Source: Cryptomeria japonica | Taxonomy: Eukaryota > Streptophyta > Pinopsida > Cupressales > Cupressaceae | DNA: 64,000 nt | NCBI RefSeq assembly: GCF_030272615.1 | Contig: NC_081409.1 | Span: 873,264,626 to 873,328,625 of the forward strand | Direction of reading: 5' to 3' | Shown here: piece by piece, positions 1-13,979 of the stretch | Numbering within the stretch: position 1 is the first letter of the stretch | Layout: each line of letters starts with the position of its first letter | Notes under the pieces: generated by a model | The model's database searches: none | Seen by the model: only the letters and a program-made list of their open reading frames with translations | Told to the model about the DNA's origin: nothing | Made by a program: the position numbers and the translations under genes

Positions 1-1104
1 ATTGAGATCGGAAGACAGTTGACCTATGGATGGGGGCAATATACCTGTTAAATGATTATATGACATTTCTATTAGTTGCAAGCGGGAGCAATTTGTGAGA
101 GCAGTGAGAAAGGCCAATTTGTTAGTGCTGCCACTAACAAGTTGATTGGTGTGTAGGTAAAGAATTGTAAGAAGGTTTAACTTTCCCAGCTCCATTGGAA
201 CCGTTCCTCCGAGTTGGTTCCTCTCTAAAGCAAGTAGTTTGAGACGGGAACAATTTCCCAAGGAGTTTGGTATGCTTCCACTCAGCTGATTTCCCCATAA
301 GCTAAGGTGTTCCAAATTGGAGAGCCTGGTTCCAATTTCCAATGGAATGTGTCCACTTAGCCGGTTTCTGTTTAAACTTAATCTATTCAGTTTCCGTAGA
401 TTTGTTAAAGAGCCGGGAATGGTGCCTGATAAGTTATTGTTATAAAGGTAAAGTTGCTCCAGGTTAGTGAGCATTCCTAATTCGGGAAGAATGGAGCCCG
501 ATAACTTATTGTCGCTCAAATCCAATTGAACTAAGGTGGAGAGATTTTTGAAAGAGGGCGGAATGTTACCCGTGAGATTGTTACCACCCAAGTAGAGGAT
601 GTTCAAACTTGTGAGAAGGCTCAGCTCGGACGGAATGCAGCCATGCAGTTGGTTGTAGGAGAGTTCCAGGTCATACAAACTGCGGCGAGCGCAGAGAGCG
701 GGCGGAATTGTTCCTTGTAATTTATTGTGGTGAAGCCAGAGTATCCGCAGATTTGGGAGTTGGCCGAGTTGAGGTGGAATGATACCAGTGAGGTAATTGT
801 TGGAGAGATCGAGGGATCGAAGAGAGGAGAGATTGCCCAACGCCGGAGAAATGGTGCCGTATAAACTCATTTGGGTTAAATTGATGGCACGGACAGAGTG
901 GGAAGAGGAGTGACAAATAACACCAGACCAGTTGCAGAAGGGGTGAAGGGGAGTCCAGTCGGCCAGAGAATTGCCGTTTATGGAAACGGCAGCTTTGAAG
1001 CTCAATAGCAATTCTTGCTGTTCAGCGAGATTGCTGGGAGAATGAGGAAGAGCGGAGATTAAGAATATGGAAAGCATTGAAAGAAAAAACAGAAGAGCAG
1101 GCAT
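1..1104 (-). CDS. LRR receptor-like kinase, N-terminal part (runs off left edge)
   Basis: The frame is open for 368 codons from the ATG at 1104-1102 to the window edge. The first ~20 residues (MPALLFFLSMLSIF...) form a hydrophobic signal peptide. An LRR N-terminal cap follows (LLSFKAAVS, then CNWSGVIC with its paired cysteines). After that come about ten plant-type LRRs of 24-25 residues with the LxxLxLxxNxLxGxIP pattern, for example LRSLDLSNNYLTGIIP. The repeat style (NCSRLQLIEMSYNHLTG) resembles plant LRR-XII-type receptor kinases, including the At2g24130-like group. The transmembrane segment and kinase would lie left of position 1. The start is supported because in-frame stops lie about 120-140 bp upstream with no other ATG between. 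No intron is visible in this part. Expected role: plasma-membrane perception of an extracellular ligand, in immunity or development. The ligand cannot be inferred. Confidence 0.9.
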   Translation of the reverse strand, partial: MPALLFFLSMLSIFLISALPHSPSNLAEQQELLLSFKAAVSINGNSLADWTPLHPFCNWSGVICHSSSHSVRAINLTQMSLYGTISPALGNLSSLRSLDLSNNYLTGIIPPQLGQLPNLRILWLHHNKLQGTIPPALCARRSLYDLELSYNQLHGCIPSELSLLTSLNILYLGGNNLTGNIPPSFKNLSTLVQLDLSDNKLSGSILPELGMLTNLEQLYLYNNNLSGTIPGSLTNLRKLNRLSLNRNRLSGHIPLEIGTRLSNLEHLSLWGNQLSGSIPNSLGNCSRLKLLALERNQLGGTVPMELGKLNLLTILYLHTNQLVSGSTNKLAFLTALTNCSRLQLIEMSYNHLTGILPPSIGQLSSDLN

Positions 1105-1231
1105 GGTAGACCAAACTACTGTGAGGTAGGGAAAACGCACAAAGCAGTTGAAAAGGATAGAGTGAAATGGAGGAGGAATAAAATGATTAGGCAAAAATAA
1201 AAGAAATTGAAGATGCAGCAGAAATCAGTAG

Positions 1232-1290
1232 CACGCTGACTAGTCAAACCACATACACATTTAGCACCACGCTGATTAGTCAAACCACGT
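1232..1290 (-). promoter_or_regulatory. Paired W-box direct repeats plus G-box upstream of the LRR kinase
   Basis: A 20-bp sequence (cacgctga[c/t]tagtcaaaccac) occurs at 1232-1251 and again at 1268-1287, 36 bp apart. On the gene's strand each copy reads TTTGACT, which contains the TTGAC core bound by WRKY factors. The second copy runs into CACGTG (1285-1290), a G-box. They lie about 130-185 bp upstream of the start codon, a typical place for cis-elements. WRKY control is inferred from the motif. No clear TATA box was identified. Confidence 0.45.
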
Positions 1291-6261
<4,971 letters not shown>

Positions 6262-6557
6262 ATCAAATGAAATGCATATACATAAACATGAATAAGTAGA
6301 AACTAAATAATAATATTTATAAGTATGATAATTGAAATGCTATTTATTTTATGCCTTGAAATTAAGTAAACTGAATAGATATAACTTATTTTTCCATAGA
6401 AAATAGATTCTCTATATCTATGTTTCACGTCATTTCAATAATAAAGTTGAGTCCACATATATGGATCATTCAATGTCCATTGATCTATCTTGTAATGTGT
6501 AGACATAATTCTCAACCAGCAATACAATTTTACTTGATTCATTGTTTTTTACAATGC
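6262..6557 (+). repeat. Diverged copy of the dispersed repeat found at 51.0 and 53.1 kb
   Basis: The order of short matching blocks follows the repeats at 51038 and 53134: atcaaatgaaatgca, then cataaacatgaataa, then tgataattgaaatg, then gttgagtccacatatatgga, then ttgatct. It is clearly more diverged than the other two copies are from each other. It runs directly into the 62-bp tandem array. The family was not identified. Confidence 0.5.
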
Positions 6558-6985
6558 TTACTCAACTCTATCATGCAAAATAGGTAAGCATGTCTGATAA
6601 TCCAAGAGTATTGTCGTACACACTAAACTCTATCATGTGAAAGAGATAAGCATGTTTGACAATCCAAGAGTTTTGTCATAAACACTAAACTCTATCATGT
6701 GAAAAGATAAACATGTTTGACAATCCAATCTAGTTTTTTCATGGAGACTAAACTCGATCATGTGAAAGAGATATGCATGTTTGACAATACAAGAGTTTTG
6801 TTATGCACATTAAACTCTATCATGTGAAATAAATAAACATGTTTGACAATCGAAAATTTTTACCATGCGCACTAAACTCTATAATGTGAAATAGATAAAC
6901 ATATTTGACAATCCACAAATTTTGTCATGCACACTAAACTCTGCCATATGATAGAGATAAACGTGCTTGACATGTACACTAAAAT
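6558..6985. repeat. Tandem array, ~62-bp unit, about 7 copies
   Basis: Units begin actaaactctatcatgtgaa and continue with agataagcatgtttgacaat, followed by a variable tail ending in catgcac. Starts are spaced about 62-63 bp. The first unit is more diverged (actcaactctatcatgc) and the last is truncated. It is a minisatellite with no coding frame. Confidence 0.9.
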
Positions 6986-7022
6986 TAGACTAAATGTCCT
7001 CCTATAATATGCCATTCAAATC

Positions 7023-7128
7023 TGATCTTTGTCAATGTTCTACATATGACATTCAAATATAAAATATGTCAATGTTGATCTTTGTCAATGTTCTACATAT
7101 GACATTCAAATATAAAATATGTCAATGT
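7023..7128. repeat. 53-bp unit tandemly duplicated
   Basis: A unit starting tgatctttgtcaatgttcta is repeated exactly at 7023 and 7076. A third, partial match follows (gtccttcatattccattcaa). The near-perfect identity suggests a recent duplication. Confidence 0.9.
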
Positions 7129-7384
7129 CCTTCATATTCCATTCAAATCTAATCTTGTAAAACTTTTCAAAGCGAAACTTTCATAACGAGTGGTCTCCCA
7201 CGTGAAAATTTCATACCATTATTTTATTTTTGTTTTGATATATACGCAGATGCCACACAACTTTTTAAAAGGGATTAAAATGGCGTTTTTTTTGTGGTTT
7301 CTTCAAATTTAATAGAGTTACCAGACGGGTGGGTCTTGATAAAAATAAACTCTTATCAAGTATTCAATTTCTTTTCTTTTGCTG

Positions 7385-7429
<45 letters not shown>
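7385..7429. repeat. (TA)n microsatellite
   Basis: An uninterrupted run of about 22 TA units. Confidence 0.97.
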
Positions 7430-7434
<5 letters not shown>

Positions 7435-9420
7435 ATTTATAATCTTTATGTTTAAGAGTTGATTCAACCAATAAATTTATTCATATTATTTTAAGTTATA
7501 TTTTATATTTATTTATATCTATTTCATGCATTTCTTTTTCATTTCTTGGATATAATTGTTGTTATTTTTATATCACATGTATACAATGATAAGTGTAATA
7601 TTTTTTTACAAATTTCAATCTACCTTACAATTAAATCTTCATTGACCTTAATTTTTTAACAATTATCTATCCATTTACACACTAATTTACTTGAAACAAG
7701 ATCTAAGTTAGCATATTTATACATATGCCCTATAACTATGGGATACAAAATCATAAAAGAATTAGGGTTCATAGCCCATGATCATTCGAACATCAAATTC
7801 ACATTTAGCAAAGGAAAATAACATTCATAAATATCTTGCCTCAATATTTCAAAGTATAGATACTAAATGCCTTGTCACTTAATTTTTGAGAAGAAAGAAA
7901 AGTTTGGGGTGTTGGGGGGGGGTTGCTAGGGAGAGAGGAATTGAAGTATTTTAATGCTAGCTCAAAAAGGTTTTAAATGTGTTCATCAACATGATCCAAT
8001 CTTAAATAGGCTTATAGTTGAAGGACAATAAATTTCGTATTTCTACAAGAACGCATGATAGTGCTGCGGAAAATGACAAAAACACAAAAATTAGCTAGGA
8101 TTGCAATAGTGATCCCATCCAACATAATAGAATATTTAATTCAATTTTTCCTAGTTGTTTCTAGTTGCTTATATTCTCATAACAAACTCACAATCACCTT
8201 CTTCCCACATATCATTCAATCCATCATCTTGTAATAGATACATGACCACATCTTCCCTTCTTTTTTAATTTATAATTAGGGTTACATATTATATTTAGGT
8301 TAGTTGATTGTGTAATTTTTGGTTTATTTTATAGTATATCCTATTTAGGAGTTGCGAAATGAGGTTGTTTTTCACTACCTAAAATGTTTTGATGCATGTT
8401 TCCTTTCTCCTAACTTTATTTCCCTTTCTAGCTTTATGTTGTTTATGTTTACATTTGATAGTGTAGAGATATATTTTTAATCTCCAACATTTATTTGGAG
8501 AACTTCTATGCCTATCAAACCTTAAGAAGTCTAGCTTATTTAATGGTCCCAAAACCAATTTTTTGAGATTACTTCATTAATTTCTAATTGATCTAGGTCC
8601 CTTTTGTACATTTGGCTTTATTTTTTGCCTTCATTTATAATTTATTTTAATACAATTTGAATAAATCTCCCTTGGCCAATTTTGGATAAAAGTATTGTTC
8701 CTTTTCATCCCCCATATTCTTATTAGTTATTAATGGTCATAAAGAGTTTTAAAATTTCAAAGGTTGAGAGTGTTTTGTTCACTTTGTTATGTTTTTGCAA
8801 AGTTACAATTTTTTAAACTAGACAAGACTTCTTCCTATTGTATAACCTTTAATTCTAACCTCAAACCTTGTATGATTGTTCCACAATTTTTGTTAAGTTG
8901 TGAATTTATTTTATTTCCCTTTCTTCTATCTATTTACAATATTGGGATGGACTTTCTAACTCCTATCCACTTCTACATTTTCTTAATAATTTCCCTTTTT
9001 CTAACTTTATAGAATTGCAAAGTGCCAATGGTCATCTAGATGTCTCCTTTTTATTCCTAGGTCTCAAGTTCCCTTCCCTTCCTTCTCTTTTGTTCACATT
9101 CAGATTCCATCAAAACTTCTTTCATTCCTTCATCCTAACCTCCATGGATTTTCTTCTCTCAATTCTTACATGGTTTTCTCTTCCCTTTTCTAATTTTTTA
9201 TGCACTTCTAGATCTCTAAACTTCAATATGTCCTCTACTCCCCTACACCATTTCTTCTTGACATCCTTACATCCTTTTTACATAACTCTATAATTTTGGT
9301 TGAATTCTATACTTTTATTTTCACCTCCCATCCAACCACATTTTCTTGGATTCCCTCTAATACTTTCTCATGGATTTTGAGTGGAAGAATTCCTTTCAAA
9401 TTTCTTCTCTTACTATCTAA
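7430..9420. other. Intergenic, no gene recognised
   Basis: The pyrimidine-rich stretch 8700-9300 contains open frames of 82 and 92 codons (8764-9012 and 9015-9293). Both are rich in Ser, Phe and Leu, as expected of a C/T-rich strand, and have no recognisable domain. The stretch may be part of an old LTR whose end lies at 9530. Confidence 0.5.
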
Positions 9421-9530
9421 TGAATTGTTTAATTAACTATAAATATTTATTTAATTAATAAATGAAATTAAGATAAAATAATTAAATAAATAGTAAACAT
9501 TTATTTTATTAAAGAATTATTTTAGGTGTC
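9421..9530 (-). mobile_element. Possible end of an old gypsy-type LTR, minus strand
   Basis: Read on the minus strand from 9530 this starts tgtagacacctaaaataat, followed by taaataaat/atttattta blocks. This resembles the start of the 772-bp LTR at 10842 (tgtagacacccaaaattgt plus AT palindromes). The other end of this LTR could not be placed. Confidence 0.4.
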
Positions 9531-10836
9531 TACAATTACAAAGCTAATTGATTGAAAGGAGTTATACACAATTAAGTGATTAGAGACAGTTCAGTGATTA
9601 GTCAAACTCATAATGAGTGGGAGTTGAAGAGGTAGAAGTGAATACTCAGTCAACATTAAATAATTAAGAAATTATTTAATCAAGGATATAATAGAACTTA
9701 TAAAAGGAATTAAATAAACGTATTATTTAATTCATGTGCATGAGAGAGATAAATAAATAAAATAAAAAGTTAATTTGGAAAATGTGGTATTACAATCCAA
9801 CTATCGTATTTGATTATATATGAACTCAATCCTTGTACAATTGACACTTACCATCTATCTCTAATTGAGTTACAAATGAAGTTTAATGCTTATTATTCAT
9901 GGTAATGTGTGCATATTTTTTATATATTTTCTATTCATTAGGCTTGTTGTCCTTATGAATCTATTACTTGTTGTAATGGTCATTTCCATTGTTGCCCACA
10001 TCATTTTCTAGTCATTGCTTTGAGTGAAACAAGCTTTCGTAAGGTCATATATCATTTATAAATTATATTATTTCAATTCACTACAAAAAAATCAATCTAG
10101 TTACAAGGGTTCATTAGAAACTTGAATAATTTATTTGTTAGTATTTACTCGAAAAAATAAATTTCAAGTATGCTAGTCATAGTTGTCAATATTATTAATT
10201 AAAATTGTGGTCAACGTTAACATAACAACTATAACATTTATCTATAAGAAACTTTTAGTGAAGTTAAATCATTGTCATCACTCATCTATCAAATAAAAAA
10301 CAAATATTTTTATGAAAAACTAAAAATGGCAATAGTCAAAACAACATGATGACCATACATACAACTTCCAAAAAATATCTCAACTCAAATTATTATCTAG
10401 CCTACCCCTAAATTCCTAAACTATAACTCATTATCAATTAATGAAGAAATTGTATTATTACAATAATATAAAGATAAATACTCCCACAACATTATTCTTG
10501 TTTAACACTGAAATATAATTAGTTTCTATTTTTTATATTATGATAAAATGTACACCTAATAATCTATATACAAATACAATTGAGTTGTGTTTGATATCAC
10601 AATGAATGATTCTAATGCACATTATAATTTTAGTTGTGTGACTACAACAAACTCAACAAACTCAACAAGCGAGGAAAGTGTATTCAAACTTAAATATTTT
10701 GAAATTAGAATGGAGCATCTAATGACACATGTCATTGCTATAGAGTGTGAGAAACTTTTAAAAAGAAATAATCAAGCACATGCCAAGGTGATGTAGTGTA
10801 GATGGTAGAGCGATTTCTTAGCATGGGAGAGGTATG
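9531..10836. other. Intergenic, no gene recognised
   Basis: AT-rich. The only frame of note is 10587-10796 (69 codons), which has no recognisable domain. Confidence 0.55.
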
Positions 10837-10841
10837 GGGAT

Positions 10842-11613
10842 TGTAGACACCCAAAATTGTCATGTCTAATTAAATAAATATTTTATTTATTTAATTATCT
10901 AAGCCTAATTCTTCTATTAATTAAATAAATTTTTATTTATTTAATTAATTCATTTATCCTCTTCTAGCCTTATTTCTCATTTAAATAAATACATTTATTT
11001 ATTTAAATTATCCCTTTCTTAAATTAAATAAATATTTTATTTATTTAATTGTCCTACTTCTTCTATTAATTAAATAAATCTTTATTTATTTAATTAATTC
11101 ATTATCTTTTTCTACACATGACACATGTCATTCATCTCTTAATTCATACACTACCTACCCCTTTCATTATTTTACTATTTCTTTTACCTACCCTCTAATC
11201 CTAGCCGACCTCTCTTTTTACACCTCTCAATCTTAACCCTCCATTTCTTATTGTGTCTTCTATTTAGGGAGATGTTTTCTTCATTGTCAAACCCTAATGA
11301 TTTTTCATGCAACCTGGCTACACTACGATCCTACTTGCAACCACATTCCGTTCTTTGTTGAGCTCTTGTGCATACAAAAATCTGAGAGCAAGCATATCAA
11401 ACAAGATCAATGGAGATAGGAAGAATGGAGATCAAAACCCTATTGGACATGTGATGGTATAATCTTTGTTATTTTGAGTTATTTTGCATTGTCTTAGGTT
11501 ATCTTCATATGTTATGGTGGATCTTTGTTCATTGTTAGGCTAGGGTTTGGTGGTTGAATCCATTTTAGTCTTTCAATATTGTTGTTATTTGTTATCCATT
11601 TTCACCATATACA
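10842..11613 (+). repeat. 5' LTR of the gypsy element
   Basis: It opens with five AT-rich palindromes of the type TTAAATAAAT/ATTTATTTAA (about 10867-10897, 10915-10948, 10979-11008, 11022-11050 and 11065-11098). It ends TG...CA. Differences from the 3' LTR that I saw: gatgtt versus gatgct, actacgatc versus actatgatc, and cttgcaacc versus cttgtaacc. Confidence 0.95.
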
Positions 11614-11635
11614 TTTTGGCACGCCCGGTGGGACT
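11614..11635 (+). promoter_or_regulatory. Primer-binding-site-like sequence
   Basis: TGGCACGCCCGGTGGGAC starts three bases after the LTR end (inside ttttggcacgcccggtggga). Position and the leading TGG are right for a tRNA 3'-end complement. It is not the initiator-Met PBS (TGGTATCAGAGC). I could not assign the tRNA from memory. Confidence 0.65.
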
Positions 11636-11727
11636 CTTGTCCCTTTGCATTTAACATTTTTGTTGCAGATTTTGCATTTTTGAAGTTGCAGATCGGACGA
11701 TTTCGACGACATTTTAGGTTTTTTTTC

Positions 11728-11985
11728 GCGTCTGCGAGTGTTCGGATCGCGTTTTTGTGTTCCAGAAGCATCTGTGATATCGGAAATCGCGTCTGTGTTT
11801 TTGCCAGATTTTATTATTGTAGGTTTCTGGAATCACGTCTGAGAATTTTAACCACGTCTGTGCCTGATCTTATCGCATCTGCGTTCGGGAGTTGCGTCTG
11901 TGAGATTTGATCACGTCTGTGAACTACAGAACCGCGTCTATGTAGTTCAGACGCGTCTGTGTCTGGTATAAAGGCGTCTGTGCTT
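11728..11985 (+). repeat. CGTCTGTG motif cluster 1
   Basis: About a dozen occurrences of a [g/a]CGTCTGTG-like core lie at irregular 15-40-bp spacing. Exact octamers are near 11791, 11855, 11895, 11914, 11954 and 11975; variants include gcgtctgcg, cgcatctgc and cgtctatg. It is not a regular tandem array. Confidence 0.8.
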
Positions 11986-13194
11986 TCTGTTTTGCAAATT
12001 TTTCAAGTTTCCTTGGATTTGGGTTTTCAGATTTTGTACTTAGGGTTTCAGATCTGGTTTATTTTCGGCTAACCTTTGCAGATCTAGCTAACCTGGTTTT
12101 GTGTAGCTTGCTTTGGAGGCAAATACGTTTTTGTTGAAGGCCCCTTTTCACAAAGTCTTTTTGGGTTTTCTAAAATTTACCTAACTTGTGTGCTTGCAGG
12201 AAGGGGTCATCATTTGAAACAACCCAAACTACTAACAATTTTGTTGCAGGGCCTTAGCTAGGGTTTTGTAATTTTTATTGTGTGCCTTGTTTTCATAGCT
12301 TAGCAAACACTTCAATTGGTGCACTAAAATTGAATCATTGTCTTTTGTGTCTTGAGCAATAGGCTCTTTTTGTTTACTCTTTAGAGGGCCTGTCTTCCCG
12401 TGTGGTCATTAGGACTACTAGTGAGAAGAGAACGACCCAAGTGGTAGCGAGGAAAACCCACCTCATCCAAACCACTATAATCAAATGTATTCATGGTGAA
12501 AACTATGGATAACGTGTGCTGATTAGTTCATACCGACACTATGTCTCCCCATAAACCCGTTTGATCAAATTTATTTGATCATTTGTAGGGCGTAACCCCT
12601 ACCGGCTGGGAGCCTTCTGTATTTACAGAGCTGAAAGTGCCACATGTATGGCCACACAAGCAGATGCCCTTACTAGCACCTTTTTGTTTTAGAGGCCCAA
12701 ATCCTTCTAGTTGTTGGGGCAGGAGGTTGGACCTTTGGTAGCGGCCCACACACATACGGTTCTTAGTAGAGATACAAAGTTCGCCATGGGGAGTTTTCAT
12801 GGGGACTGATGCTTGGCTGACCCGAGAAGTGAGTGCCGAGGGTGGAGCCAGTGAGGTCAAGCATCTAAGTATCCGCTCTGAATAGCGTAGCCTCGGGGGT
12901 AAAACCCCATGTGGGATCAACAACTATTGTCTTGGCCAGCCCTAAGATTTGTGCTTGTCTTATGCTAAACATTCAAACACTCAAAAACAAAACAGCAAAA
13001 CATTGTGTCTTTTGTGTCTTCAAGTGTATGCAAAAACTTTTTACATCAAACAACACACTTTTTGGAGTCTAAACAGTCTGCAAACATTGAGTCATCAACA
13101 TTGTGTCCTCTTGTCACGAAAAATAGTCGAACAATCAGATTTGGTCATAGCAAAACAAATTCACAGATAGGAAAGATTGCACTAAGGTTACAGA

Positions 13195-13492
13195 AACGCG
13201 TCTGTGTCTGTTCAAACCGCGTCTGTGTCGGATAAACGCGTCTGTGAAGTACAGAATAGCGTCTATGTTTTTATCAGCGTCTGTGTCGAACAGAGACACG
13301 TCTGTGTCTGGGAATCACGTCTGTGAAGTATACAGGCGCGTCTGTGTCCACAATTGCAAAAAAAAAAAAAAACTGTTACAGTCCCGGCAAACATCAACAG
13401 GAAAATCTCAGAATCACGTCTGCGCCAAACAAAGTAGCGTCTGTGTCTTAAAACCGCATCTGTGAAGTATACAAAGGTGTCTGTGTCAGGAT
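13195..13492 (+). repeat. CGTCTGTG motif cluster 2
   Basis: A second set of about a dozen copies of the same core. Several exact octamers lie between 13199 and 13345, with one more near 13437. Units often extend to cgcgtctgtgaagtacag or cgcgtctgtgtctg. Phrases shared with cluster 1 (gtctgtgaa[c/g]tacag, gcgtctatgt) suggest the clusters arose by duplication. Confidence 0.8.
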
Positions 13493-13979
13493 TTGAAAAA
13501 CTTTAACAGTCAAGCAAACAAAGAAAATCAGTTTCGGCATACTTGAGCTTCCTAGGTTGTCTCTTCAGATTTCATCTAGCATTCAGCCTGTTCTAAGGTC
13601 TCACACAGTCCATCATTGCTTCATACCTCATTTTACATTCACAATTGTCTAAACCTGAGTCAAAAAGGTCACTTGCTTGTCCTCATCATACTTTGTCAAC
13701 ACACTACATACTACTACACTTTGCTAAGTGGTCCCTCATCAAGGTTTCTTACCTTTGGGTCTCATTTGGTCTTACTTAGAGTCAAGGTCAGCTTACCTCA
13801 TCAAGAGAAACTATCCTCTCTTTGGAAGTCACACCTACTCTACTACTTACATACTTGGTCTTACACTTTGGACATTGCAAGTACACCTCAAGATTCATTT
13901 ACACTCCATACAACTCTTGGTCTTCCGTACTCTTGTCATTTTCATCTAGTCTCTCACATATTGGTCTAACACCTAGTTC

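Larger units (their letters stand above)
11636..13979 (+). other. Long untranslated leader of the gypsy element
   Basis: 2.3 kb lies between the PBS and the gag start. It has no sense frame with a recognisable domain. Two clusters of the motif CGTCTGTG lie near its ends (annotated separately). The middle (12400-12930) is less AT-rich and contains a 114-codon antisense frame (12579-12923) with no recognisable domain. A pyrimidine stretch followed by gtgcttgcag near 12190-12200 looks like a splice acceptor, but no matching donor was established. Confidence 0.6.

Noticed and set aside
6558-6985. CRISPR-like array
   Set aside because: Units are whole 62-bp repeats that decay along their length, with no constant repeat and unique spacers. 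The genome is plant nuclear.
10837-10841. Chance match instead of a target duplication
   Set aside because: GGGAT abuts both LTR ends exactly, and the LTRs end in TG/CA, so a real insertion footprint is the better reading.
12579-12923. 114-codon antisense frame in the gypsy leader
   Set aside because: No recognisable domain, and it lies in untranslated leader. It looks like a chance frame, unlike the PMD gene, which has clear motifs.
13616-13969. 117-codon sense frame just before gag
   Set aside because: Overlapped by other open frames in all phases of a C/T-rich stretch. No domain, and gag has its own start at 13980.
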